Shown here one piece after another: positions 45,762 through 56,615 of a stretch of DNA of 64,000 nucleotides (its first letter is position 1; every line of letters begins with the position of its first letter). The notes under the pieces were generated by a model that was given only the letters and a program-made list of their open reading frames with translations, had not been told where the DNA came from and ran no database searches. Source of the stretch: Asterochloris sp. CNOR1 (lineage: Eukaryota; Chlorophyta; Trebouxiophyceae; Trebouxiales; Trebouxiaceae); the NCBI GenBank assembly GCA_963969365.1, contig OZ017747.1, positions 2,914,001 through 2,978,000 of the forward strand. Reading direction: 5' to 3'. The translations under genes were made by a program, and so were the position numbers.

Positions 45762-46617
45762 CTTGCCTTTGGACCAGCTGGCACCTGCAAATGTCAATGC
45801 CGAGATGCGACAGTCAGAGCACTGCTTGAGGCATCAGAATGACTCCAGGGACAAGCAGATCAGAGCTTCAAGCTGGCTTCCAAGAATGGGAGTAAATCCT
45901 CCCCAAGTGCCAAAACGACACCTCGAATTGTCCTGCCGATACACATCTGCCTGTCATATGCGGCCCGGCAGCTTGCTTCTGCTTCAGTTCAACGTACATC
46001 CTGGCACTTGTGCAGCTTGAGGCTCCTATTCACTAGGACAGGGCTGCCATACCGGCAAAAGAGCTGTGGCTGAAACTCATCTGCAGCATCGGTGCAGGCT
46101 GCTGCACTGGCCTTGAGACAACTGTATGCACAGGTGCCCCTGGAGAGTTGTGAGGAGCAGTGAGGAGGCAAGTGGGTTCCCAATGGTGGTTGCATCCCTC
46201 TTCAAGGCTGCCACAGGTTGCACCGCTCTGCACATTGCAGCTGCCAAGAGAGGTCTTGCCTACAGCAAGATTTGTGGAGGTCTGGCTGCTGGTCAACTGG
46301 GACTGTGAACATGAGCACCTGAACTTCCCGGACTGTTGGACCTCGACCTGGACCCACATACTGACAGATACCCACACCCACATGTTGCTGACAGACAAAA
46401 TCTGTAGATGCACTTGTTTCCTCAAAACCTGTCTAGACAGTGTTCCACCCTGTGATTTGGGGTCTCTCCTGGGTTGATGGGGACAAAAAGGCTACTAAAT
46501 GCTTGCCCATGAAGTGAAGGCGATCGCTGACTGAAAGGCGGGCGGGTCAAACCGCCACATCTCGCACTGCTGGAGCACACTCCAATCTCCGTCAAGCCAC
46601 ACTCGAGCTCACCACTG
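45762..46617. other. divergent intergenic region
   Basis: About 850 bp between the E-Syt start (-) and the secreted-protein start (+). I see no reliable exon, though a 5' non-coding exon of E-Syt is possible because the first coding exon is preceded by an acceptor-like TTTGCAG. Confidence 0.45.
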
Positions 46618-48075
46618 ATGGCACGCTCAGCCGTGACGCTGGCGCTGTTCGCCCTGCTGGTCAGTCTCTGCCATGTGGCTGCCCTGCCCCATGCTGCACA
46701 AGTCTGTGGCTCTGGCCACCTGCTCAGGGCACAGCTGAGCCTAGTGGCACAAGCTTGACTGCACATGCCGTCAGCTGACTGGATGCACCCTGCAGGCCAT
46801 GCACTCTGCGGTTGCGCAGAGCCCGCCCCCGCCCCCTCAGGAGGAAGGTGAGGCATCAAGCCTGGCTCCTGTCAAGTCTGCCATTCATATGCTGAGTCAA
46901 TGCCGTCACATCATCCCCTGACATGTGCCGTGCAGACCTCTCAGCCGGTGCCCACGCACCAGGACCTGCAGGGCCAGGTGCGTCTCCCAGTATGAATTCA
47001 GCCAGCAGAACAGGGATGCCATGTTGGACAGGTAGCCCCTTTTGGATGTTGACGCTCAGCACATGACTTGCAGGCGGTTTCCTAGCCTTTGCCCCAGGCG
47101 GCCAGAGTGAGCCTGCCTTCCAGCACTTCTTGCCCCACCCTACATCACGCTGTCTGTCTGGACTGACCAGAGCTCTGTTCTGCAGTCCCACCCCAAAATG
47201 GCACAGGGGGAACAAATGGCACAGGGGGCGCTCTACTGCCCCCTGTAAAGAGTGTCACTGGTGAGAGCCAGCCCAGGACTTGCCTACCAACTACACTGTC
47301 AGGCTTCAGACAGCGCCCACCAGGGCCCCGATGTAGCATTCCATGCCCACCCTGTGCAGCGTGCTGTTGGGCTGCAAGGTTTGGCTGAAGCCTGCCCTGC
47401 TGTTTGTGCTGCAGCCCCCTCCACCACAGTGGCTCCCAGCACCCTTGTGCCGGGCGGCACTCTGGCTGCTGGCACTATCCCTGTGGTCAGCTTCTCCAGC
47501 AGGTTGACAGCCTTTGACGTCAGCACCTTCACAGCTGCCCCTCGGACTGCGGTGAGTGCTGCTGCATCACGACCTACTGTCTGCCTGCTGCACAATTAAT
47601 GGCGCAGGACCGCTGCGTACCTGACAGCTTGATCGCACCTGGCTGCAGTTCATCACCAGCATCCAGCAGGCCAATGCACCTACCCCAACCACAGTCACAA
47701 TCACCAATGTTGTGGCCGGCTCAGTTGTTGTGTCTTCACAAGTGGCCTACCCATCTGGCAACCTGACAGCTGCCGGCGCATTCACCACTGCCCTGGCAAA
47801 CAACCCTTCATCCATCTTCTCTGTCGCCACCTTTGGAGCAACCACTATATCAGGCATTGAGGTCTCCAGCGTGGCAGGTAAGCTGAGCATGACTGCTCAA
47901 GACCCGCCTTTAGAGTCTTGCAAGGAAGATACATTGCAGTGACAGCACACTCACTGTCCCTGCAGCTTCGCCCGCGCCAGCCCCAGCCCCGAGCAGTGCC
48001 ACACTGTCCAGCAAGCTGGGCTTTGGAGCTCTCGTGGCCATTGTGGCAGGGGCAGGCCTCGCCATGGTGCTCTGA
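46618..48075 (+). CDS. secreted, probably GPI-anchored cell-surface protein
   Basis: Seven exons with matching phases. ATG 46618 gives MARSAVTLALFALL, which joins at 46796 to AMHSAVAQSPPPPPQEE and so forms a clean signal peptide (cleavage likely after AVA) and a proline stretch. Then come DLSAGAHAPGPAGP, a Gly/Thr/Asn-rich repeat (NGTGGTNGTGG), STTVAPSTLVPGGTLAA and a folded module starting FITSIQQANAPTPTTVTITN. That module contains VVAGSVVVSSQVAYP and FTTALANNPSSIFSVATFG. The last exon is SPAPAPAPSSA followed by a hydrophobic end (GFGALVAIVAGAGLAMVL-stop), a GPI-type signal. The module resembles domains common in algal extracellular matrix proteins, where a beta strand lists VTITNV..GSVVV (family memory, not a search). 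Wall or surface function is inferred. Confidence 0.8.
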
Positions 48076-48313
48076 GTGTCATCCTGCTTGGGGTGTTGCC
48101 AACAGCTGCGCAAGCTGCTCACCACAGCTCGACATACTAACACTGCTGCTTGCTGTCATGTGAGTTGCATCTGATTTTCTGCTGTGAAGCGCACTGCTCA
48201 GTACCCATCACTCCTGAATTTGCAGAGGTTGTCATCTGAAGCCCAAAAAGGCTCCAGTCCATAGCCCTCATCCATCAAATTATGAAATGATTCAGTGAGG
48301 GGCAGGGACTTGG

Positions 48314-51300
48314 TCAGTTTGCACTGCGATCAAAGCGGGGCATGTCGTAACCCTCCGGCGCCTGTCGATGGGACTTAGAATTGAGATAGGCTTGCAGCCG
48401 TGTGCCAGCAGCATCGACGTTGGCGTCCTGACCCTGCAGCTTGCAGTGACTGTTAGCAATGCCACAAACACAGCAGCATAGCTTGACTGAGCAGAGCCAC
48501 ACCTGAGCAAGGTCTGGCAGGTAGCCACTCTCAATGTACCCCAGCAGTTTGGTGAATTGCCTTCCATACTTCACGGCAAGGCGGTGCCCTGCTGCTTTCA
48601 GGAAAATGTGAAGTGCAGTGGCCACCACCCTGTTGGCAGGGAGGCTGTTGAGCAGCCTGCAGGCAGCAGGTCTGACCTTATTCATGTACAGGAAGCAGGG
48701 CGGGCATGCAAGAGGTCCTGGAAAAGCAAGCTGCCTCATGCAGCAGCCTCAGAACAGCATATCACACAGACACAACCTGCAGGTGAGCTGGATGTTGCCT
48801 GACAGCGCTTTGGACAGAGGCTGCAGCGCTCCCCTCAGCACCACCCCCTGCCTGCAAGCTCACCTGGCGACATACATCCAGGCATGGTCGATGCCATGCG
48901 GGTGGCTCCCGTGGGGCGGCTGCATCACTGTGAAGGCTGCATAGAAGAGGAGGTAGCCCTGCATGCGGCTCAGGTAGCCATCGGTGCTCTCGGGGAGCTC
49001 CTTGGCAGCCTTGCCATGCTTAGGGTCCGGCAGCAGCATCTTGTACTTCATCTGCTGCAGATACAGGGCGTTGGCCCCTGACCTCTCCTCATAGTACTTT
49101 GGGACAGCTAGGGGGCACACCTGCATGTATGTGAACATAGATCGGCTTGCTGCAAACTGCAGATGTGCACAGCGGGGCCGACTGAGGGGCTGCTTGCAGT
49201 GGGCACACATGCAGGCACGCGCACAGCTGCGCTTGCTTGCTGCAGCGCAGCAGGCAGTGCAGCTGCTGCCAGCGTGCCCAATCATCAGTATGTGTGGCTG
49301 TTGGGGTTGCTGTGGCAACAAATGCTGCCAGCAGGTGCACACGTCTCAATGCTGGACGACTTGCTATGGTGGAACAGGCAGGATGCGGGCTGAACAGCTT
49401 GCGGCTTGCCTACCTGGTGCACGTTGGCGACCATGAGGTGGGCCAAGTCAGGATGTTCTGCAGCCACAAGGCTGAGGGTGGCACCGTAGGCAAAGCAGCT
49501 GGTGGGGTTCTGCGAGATCTGCAGCAGGCAGTAACAGGAGGCTGACGGTGACACTATTGACCAGCAGCACCAGCAGGCTGGCCCAATGACCAGCCCAGTG
49601 AGCAGCCCAGCAAGCTGCACCAGTGAGAGATTTTAAGGCATCTGCTCCGGCCGGGGCTGTCCTGGGATGCAGAGCCTCCAGGGTCCAGGATGTTTGATGT
49701 TGAGCAGGGTGAACAGACATTGGCGTTCACAGCAAAGGTAGCGCACCTGAGCCTCACACTGAGACATCATGCGCTTGGCAAGCACCAGGTAGGCGTAGGT
49801 GCGTAGCTCCTGCTGCTGCTGCTGAGCCAGCAGCTTGAGCAGGTCTTTGGCTTTCCTGTCAATCTGCAGGCGTGTGGAAAGATCTGCAAGAGGGAGCTGT
49901 CAACTGCGCTGAGGGGCCAAGGTGAGGGGCAAACAGCATGCAACTTCAGCACAAGTGAAGGGGGATGCAGCAATTTCTCTCAGCAGTGAGCTTGACGTCT
50001 GTGGGGCCCTGACATAGCATATTGCAGTCCGTGCGACAGCCCTGATGCTTGTGGTTGCTGGACATGGCAGGCATGAGGCTGGCACAGGACTGACCTGCTC
50101 CTGCACACTGGTGATCTGGTTCAGCCTCACAGTAACCTCCTGCTCGATCTCCCGGCGCTGCTTGCGCACACCAGGGTCCTTACTCTCCACCAGGGGCTTG
50201 ACAGACTCCTGCAGCACAAGTGCCAGAGACAGCATCAGCCTCCAGCGCGGACAGCTGCCTGTCAGAAGACGGGCAAGGAAAAATGTCCCGCCCAGCAAGC
50301 TACCTGCCTGCCAGCCCCTTGAGATGCTGGTATGCAGGCTCTGGCCCCCCTACTACCCCGCCTTGCTCTGCTACACATTCCACCGTGGAGGGTCAGCACA
50401 GCTGACAGACCTGCAGCGTTTATGCAACAAGCGCTCCAGCCTGGAGGACGCTTGCAGCCTGCCAGCAGCGCCGCCAAGTTGGTTGGCTCTGCCCAGACAA
50501 GCAACTCCTAGCCCTGCTTGTCAGCCGCCATGGCACCCTTGGGGGGTGCAAAACAAGCACACAACAAAAAGAATCTGCCGTGGTGCTGCCCAGCACCTTT
50601 CACTGCCGCCAGCGCATCAACTGCGGTATGCAGCAGGCTTCCAGCAAGCGTCTCTGACTCACCCTGGCCCTGCTGAGCACCTCCCAGGCCTGCGCCTCTG
50701 CAGCGCGTGCACTGTCAGAAATGCGCAGAAGGCTGGCAGCTGTCACCTCCACCCTGCCAGCTGCCGCCGCAGTCCCTGCCATGGTGCCACCGGAGGCCGG
50801 CCCTGCTCCTGAGGGGCCAGCTTGCTGCTGGTTCTGCTCTGGCGATGCTGCTGGCTGCTGCTTCTGCTGCTGCTGTGTCTTCTCTTGGGCGTGCTGTGCA
50901 GCTGCCTCAGCAGCATGCACTGCAGCCTGGGCTTCCTGCTCTCGTTTCTGCTCAGCAGCCTTGTGTCCAGCCTCCTGCTGCAGCCAGGCCAGGCAGTGTG
51001 CTGAGGGCAGTGCTGCAATGTGCAGGTGACACGAGGACACGTAGCCCCGGCACCTCAGGGTGCTGAACAGCAGTGTGGGCAGCAGCCTTGGCCTACCTCC
51101 GGCGCTTGTGCTGAGCAGCTGTGCACCTGGCCCCCTGCAGCAGCCAGGCCAGGCAATGTGTGGCTATGCCCTGAGGGCAGTGCTGCAGATACAGCAACGT
51201 TCAAACCCCCAGCAATTTCAGTGCTGAAGCGTCCAGCGCATCTGGCATCCTCTGCCCGATGCTCCCACTTGTGCCAACCACCCCACTTTCCCCCACACAC

Positions 51301-53261
51301 ACGCCTCCCTTGCTCTGTGTACTCAGCCTCCTGCAGCAGCCAGGCTTGCCACGGGGTGTGACTGTGCTTAGAGCAGATGTTGCCCAGCAGGCCTGGGCTG
51401 CAGCCTTCTGCAGCAGTCGGGCCTAGCACTGTGTGTTGTTTGTCTGAAACAGTGCTGCAGGATACTCTGGCAGATGGGTGCAGAACCTGGGCCCTGTCCA
51501 GCCAGGCTCAGTGCAGCCATTGTCCTGCACCGCGCCTGCAGGAACCAGGTGCTGGCCAGCATTTGACATTCCACCAAAGATTGACATTCCACGCTGTAGC
51601 TGAAGGTGGCAGCCTGAACCAGTGATTTTAAGACAGGACCAGAGCACGATCAGGAATCTGGGCACACCTCCTTCTGCCTACACAGCGCCTCTTCCCTCCT
51701 CTTCACCTCTTCTTCCTGCCGCTTCTGCTCAGCACAAGCACGCTGCAGCGAGACACATGCATGACAATGAGAGCATGTAGCCAGTGCAGTCTTTCGTCAT
51801 CTGCTGCTGCTGGACAGTGTGTGCTGCCACAATGGGGCGAGCATTACAGTGGGGCATGTAAACAGGCGCAGGCCTGCACAACAAGCTGCCAATCCAAAAG
51901 GCTGGCCAATCACTGGCTGCCGCACAGGACAATGATTTGTCATCACATCTGCTTAGGGGCAGTTGCCAATCATGGGATCGTCCTCTTCATTTCAAAACTC
52001 CTGATGGCAACCCAGTAGCAGGCAGCCAGCAATTGAAGGTAACACAAAACCCTGCTCCTCAACATGCATCCTGTTTTCATGCTTATGTTGCATGGGTATG
52101 TTATGTGGGCAAACATGCCCCCAACTGCCTGAGCCAGCCAGCACATACTGATCACAGGCATCATGAAACACACCCCTGCCCATGTGCCTGTGCCAGTGCC
52201 TCTGACTGCCTGCTCCTGCCGTTCACCACATGCTCTCGATGCTTGTGCTTTGTGAGTACACCCTGGCGCCATGCCACTGCCTAGACTGCGCCCTTGGGCT
52301 GCACCTTGCTGCTCAGGCCTCCCGAGTGCACCCGGGGGGGCCAGCATGCCCACTTGCCTGTGCAAGCGCCTCCTCCACTGCCTTCTTCTGCTGCAGCGCC
52401 TGCAGCTTGTTCTCGCTCAGCAGCGCAGCCAGCTTGCGTGCCCGGGACTCCTTCAATGCCTCCAGAGCTGCTGCCTCCTGCTGGGACAGCTCGCCCTGCA
52501 TGCATGACAGAGCAGCTACTGCAGATACGGCTGCCTGAAGCAACCTCTGGACAACATTGCAGGAGATCAGCTTGAGCTCTCCCAGGGGAGGTTGGGCTTG
52601 ACGTTTGAGTCCTTCACAGCCCGGGGAAGCTTGCCCTGGCTGAGTCTTTGGTGTTTCTGCTCGGAGTGAGGGCAGGATTATCTTCTCGTGCCAGCAATAG
52701 CCTTGTCCTGATTGTCTCAAGCGAGGCCCTGTGAAATGGGGTACATGTCACGTTGGGAGCTGGTTTCAACTTGCCTGCTTGTTTGCCAGCCAGCCTTCCA
52801 GGCCAAGCAGCTGCCCCGCCTCTGCAGCATCCAGCTCTGCTCCTTTGAGCTCCAGTTCACACAAGCCCTGCTGGTACTTGAGCTGCACAAGGCATCACAC
52901 CGCCTCAGTAATCCAAGTGAGGTGCACAGGGCTGTATGGCAGGACACGCCAAGCACCGTTGCCTCACCAGAAGGGATTGCCGCAGCTGCATGGTGAGCTG
53001 CAGTGCCGCCTGATGCTGTGGAGAATGTGGCGGCAGCTCATGGAGCCAAGTAAGCTGCAGGTCCCCGGCCTCCTCTTCATCTGATTCTGACAGGCCTGCA
53101 GGAAAGTGGTCTGCGTGACAATGTGCCAGTTGTGCCATCAACAGGAGATCTGATGCCTGCCAGGGCCACCAAGCCGCTGCACAGACTGAGACCACACCTG
53201 TTGGAGCCCTGAAGCACTTGAGCTCGTCCCAAAACTCTGTCTCCTCATCGTCGCTAGACAT
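48314..53261 (-). CDS. GLE1: GLE1-like mRNA export factor
   Basis: Starts at ATG 53261 (MSSDDEETEFWDELKCF). Next are coiled-coil exons: about 52890-52770 (KYQQGLCELELKGAELD), 52500-52357 (SRARKLAALLSENKLQALQQ) and 50977-50663 (Ala/Gln/Glu-rich with poly-Gln). The conserved helical C-terminal domain is spread over 50215-50093 (SVKPLVESKDPGVRKQRREI), 49868-49747, 49530-49425 (NPTSCFAYGATLSLVAAEHP), 49120-48866 (GYLLFYAAFTVMQ, HGIDHAWMYVAR), 48690-48505 (LLNSLPANRVVATALHIFLK) and a last exon ending MPRFDRSAN-stop. The pattern YxxxxTQ..HG..HAW..LARLLN..P...TA.AL..FL matches GLE1, the nuclear-pore protein that, with IP6, activates the DEAD-box helicase DBP5/LOS4 in mRNA export. Some exons between 51000 and 52350 are unresolved, in a region full of repeated splice edges. 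Confidence 0.85.
50960..51440 (-). repeat. four copies of a GLE1 acceptor splice edge
   Basis: The used edge (exon QEAGHKAAEQK, junction 50977/50978) has on the plus strand the core CAGCCAGGCCAGGCAGTGTG at 50981. Copies lie at about 51141, 51337 and 51411 (offsets about 160, 196 and 75). The first copy also repeats the exon side (CTGAGCAGCTGTGCACCTGG beside CTCAGCAGCCTTGTGTCCAG). Confidence 0.78.
51563..51592. repeat. short direct repeat TTGACATTCCAC
   Basis: Two perfect 12-nt copies 18 nt apart inside a GLE1 intron. Confidence 0.85.
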
Positions 53262-53495
53262 GCGAGAGGAGCTGATCAGAGCTTTCGACACTTCCCCGAT
53301 TGTATTCCAAGATTTCGCGGCATATTGCTCTCATGCAACTTGACCTAAGATCTATATAATGCTAAGCACCATAACCGCATCAGGCAGCAAAGCATGCTAG
53401 GCTGCAGGCATCTGGACCGGTGGGAATGTATGCATCTCTCGGAGTTCGGATGTTTCTGATGTGTTATGCTGACAGTCTCGCGCTGGACATTGCAG
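53262..53495. promoter_or_regulatory. short divergent promoter, TATA-like box near 53353
   Basis: Only about 230 bp lies between the GLE1 start (-) and the first supported exon of the MEKHLA gene (+). TCTATATAATG sits at 53351-53361, about 90 bp upstream of the GLE1 ATG, and could serve GLE1 or both genes. The first coding exon of the (+) gene may also lie here. Confidence 0.35.
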
Positions 53496-55378
53496 ATTGC
53501 AGTACAGGATCAGATGGCAGGGCATCAGCTACTTCAATGCCAGCAGCGAGTGGCCTCCATGTGGGCTTGCAGGACGCAGGCAGCTTGTGGTGCTGGCTGC
53601 CAAAAAGGTCTTTCTTTCCTGGCTGTCTTGCCTCCCTGGGCCCAGCATAGCCCGCCCCAACTGCACCATCCTGGTCAGACAAGTGCATCATCAGTCAGGC
53701 AATTTTGGCCTCAGCTGCATCCCACTTCCCCTGACAGGGCGGCAAAGGTGGTGGCCAGAAGAAGGGGCCAGGCAGCTTGATGGACATCAAGAAGGAGCAT
53801 CCCTATGAGCAGACAGACGTCATCATGCAGAACTTGCTGATGCTGGAGTCCTTTCACCGCAAAGTCGGCAGGTTAGCCCAACAAACTCCCGTGTACAGGC
53901 AGCTGTGCAGCGTCCCACTGAGGCTTTTTTGGCCTGAGCAGGCCTGAGCAAGCAGCACTGGGGGCCCCCGGCCCTCAGCACCCTTCTATGCTGTTCTCTG
54001 TGCATGCTTGACCCTATGTTTTCATGTAGTGCGTGATGCACACTGCGCAATCCCCATCCAGGACAGGGCTGCTACTTCGACTGGTCAACAAGTTCAGTTG
54101 AGATACATGTCCTCTGCCCTTTCAGAGGCTGCCCAACCAGCATTGACCCTGCAGCATCCTCCAAATGTGGTTCAAAAGCAGGACAACCAATGCATGCCCT
54201 GCAGAAACATGATGGAGGACAAGGACATTGAAATCAAGGATGCCCCCAAAGCCCTGTGGGATGCCCCCTTTGCCCTCCTCAGCCACGAGTTCGGGGACAG
54301 CGAAGCAAAGTACGACTATGCCAACAAGGTCTGCACCTGCTCTGTCTGTTGTAGCCCTGGCAGAAGTAGACACCATGGCCCTTATGAAGGCCAGGGCTGA
54401 AGCAGGTGTCCTGCTTGCAGCATGTTTTGCATTCACGCGGATGGCAGTCAGGCGGCCTAATCACTTAGAGCATGGCGCTGAGCCTTGCTTTCAGGGGTTA
54501 CCACTGCAACAGGCCTGTTTACAAGCAAGGGCAGGGCCTGGATCCTCTTGCCTGTGCCTGCAGGCAGCCTTGGACCTCTTTGAGACACAGTGGGACCAGC
54601 TGGTGGGGAAGCCATCTACCATCACCAGCCCAGAGGATCAGCAGGTGCGCTCAGTTGCAGGCATGTGACGTCGGCGCTGAGATGCTAGCTGGCAGGCAGA
54701 TGGTTGACAGCAGTCAGCTCACGCCATGCATGCTGCCTCGCCAAGGGCTGTGGGTAGCACACCATGACATCAACTGTAGGATGGCATCTGGTCGCGTTCA
54801 GGTGCGGGGCGACCGGGAGCAGCTGTTGCAGCAAGCACGCGAAAAGGGAACTGTAGAGGTTAAGGATGCAATCCGACGGACTCTGAAGGGGGCCAAGATC
54901 CAGCTGACCAGCGGCGTTCTCTGGACCATTGAAGCACCCACAGGCAAGCAGGTGCTTGGCAGGGTCCGTCGCCGGATTCGCAGCTGGGTCGAATCTGTTG
55001 CTGGTGTGCAGGCGAATTGCTTGGCCAGGCTGTGCAAATAAACGAGTGGGAACTGGAAGATGGCACCAGGGGCGGCCCGCTAGCTTCTGGTGCTGGCCCC
55101 TCTGCTGAGGCTGCCCCCGCAGCCTCATCAGCTGCCACGGCAGATCCTGAGGCTGTCACAGCTGCTGGTGAGCTTGATGCATGCTGTCAAAGATGCTGAG
55201 CTTGCACCAGTTCTGGCCTGAGCAAGCATGCCCTGCTGCAGAGGCCGCTGTAGAAAACCAAGGCCAGCTTGTGCGTGACTTGAAGGAGACTCATGGCAAG
55301 GCAAACAGTGACATAGAGGTGAAGGAGGCAGTCAGTGAGCTGCTCAGATTGAAGCAGGAACTCGAACAACTTACATGA
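53496..55378 (+). CDS. MEKHLA (PAS-like) plus WHEP domain protein
   Basis: Exons: about 53496-53600 (GRRQLVVLAAKK, probably a plastid-transit end), 53738-53871 (HPYEQTDVIMQNLLMLESFH), 54203-54328 (ALWDAPFALLSHEFGDSEAK, YDYANK), 54563-54643 (AALDLFETQWDQLVGKPST), 54801-54943 (REQLLQQAREKGTVEVKDA, GVLWTIEAPTG), 55012-55168 (ELLGQAVQINEWELEDG) and about 55232-55378. The middle block is a MEKHLA domain, a PAS-related ligand-binding fold (LSHEFGDSEAKYDYANKAAL, W..L.G.PS). The last exon is a WHEP domain (GQLVRDLKETHGK, EVKEAVSELLRLKQELEQL), a helix-turn-helix usually attached to aminoacyl-tRNA synthetases. Intron 54944-55011 fits only a GC donor. The start codon is not resolved because the first exon needs an upstream ATG. 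The stop touches the next gene's frame. Confidence 0.8.
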
Positions 55379-55437
55379 AGAAGTCACAAGGCATGAGCCA
55401 CCGTGGAGCATTAGGTCAAAGGTGGCTTGATTTCGCC

Positions 55438-56525
55438 ATGCAAGCCACCCCCAGCCTTAAGGATACCTACAGACCATGTGTGCCAAGCTCAAATTCCCGT
55501 GGCTTCAGCCTATGCCTCAAAGCCTTCTCCACCAAAACCTCCCAGACTGAATGCACACAGTGTGGGCAGAGTACACAACGACGCCAGCTCCTGCTAACCT
55601 CCCTGATCTTGCCTGTAGTCGAGCTCTGTCCGTGGCCGGCTTCAGCAAAGGTGGCAGGCATGCACCACTTGACTGCTGTGCACCTGCCATGCTGTCATCA
55701 GCAGGCTATTATTTCCTGTCTGCAGGAGGATGGTTCAGACACCAGCAGTAAGCGGCCAAGGGGATTTTCACGATATGTCAAGAAGCGCAAGCTGGATCCT
55801 CTGGACAATTACATCCCAGCACTACTGCAGGCTCGCCTGCAGCTTGAAACAGCTGGAAAAGTCATGGGTGGGTAAATGCTGGCAGGCAGCACCTTGGCAG
55901 CCCTGCACGCACCCTTGACACTGCGTCCTTGCTGTGCAGGAAGTGATCTAGACGGAGCCAGAGTGCTGTTGCGAAAAGGGGCCTTTGATGGGCTGCGAGA
56001 CAGCATCAGGCAGGCTCCTCTGGCGCTCTGCAGTGCACTGCACAGGGCTGCGCTCTCTATTTTCGAATAGCGCCAACAAAGCTGGTGTGCGCTGCAGGGC
56101 AGTCGGGGAGTATGCTGTGCAATATGGTGCTTCCGAGGGGCAGGCAAAGCAGCTGGTGGCCAACTTCAATGAAACCCTGACCGCCTATGATCTGACGCTG
56201 TTCTATGCTATCAGGGACGACGGCAAGCTCCCTGATATCGCGCCGCAGCAGCTGGAGGATACTATTGCAGCTTTGGACAGGCGAGGCAGTGTTGCGACTT
56301 TTAAGCATCCCCAGGCTTCCTTGCTCAAGTTGTGGCTTGCTGAACGCTTATAGAGGTGTGCTCTGCAGACTGTTACATGGTATACCAGAGTCTGAGCTTC
56401 AGAAGGGGCAGCAAGTGCTGAACAAGATACAAGAGGTGATGGCCTCTCAGGAACGCAGCCAGCCAGAGGATGCGGCGGCAAGCAGCCAGGACACGGTGCG
56501 CCTGGAGAAGCTGCTCCCTCAGTGA
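55438..56525 (+). CDS. Tat-targeted thylakoid-lumen protein, MPH2/TL16-like
   Basis: The N-terminus is a bipartite plastid signal: a Ser/Thr/Lys-rich transit part (MQATPSLKDTYRPCVPSSNS...), then STQRRQLLLTSLILPVVE and a PASA cleavage site, i.e. a twin-arginine lumen signal. Exon 1 ends AK at a gtggca donor near 55648. Exon 2 (about 55727-55872) has KRKLDPLDNYIPALLQARLQ, exon 3 (about 55941-56010) DLDGARVLLRKGAFDGLRD, then about 56100-56280 (GEYAVQYGASEGQAKQLVAN, LTLFYAIRD) and a last exon to 56525 (PESELQKGQQVLNKIQEVM). The all-helical layout with LDPL..YIP.LL.AR...LR.G...LR.....L resembles thylakoid-lumen proteins of the 16.5-kDa/MPH2 group linked to photosystem II maintenance, by memory of the family. 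In-frame ATGs also exist at 55375 and 55393. All are within 59 nt of the upstream stop. Confidence 0.72.
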
Positions 56526-56615
56526 GACCACTAGGCCAGCAGCTGCAATAGCCATGGCACAGAATAGTTGCGGAAGGGAATGGACAAAGCCACAATGTTG
56601 AACAATCTGCTCGCA

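Noticed and set aside
47180-47225. Repeat ATGGCACAGGGGG as an intronic or mobile repeat
   Set aside because: It is coding: it makes the NGTGG repeat of the secreted protein in the phase required by both neighbouring exons.
49805-49835. CTG repeat as a microsatellite of interest
   Set aside because: It encodes a short poly-Gln stretch within a GLE1 exon and is only about five to seven units long.
53420-53650. Frame from 53426 (MYASLGVRMFL) as the start of the MEKHLA protein
   Set aside because: Joining it to the supported frame would need a 35-nt intron, shorter than seems workable.
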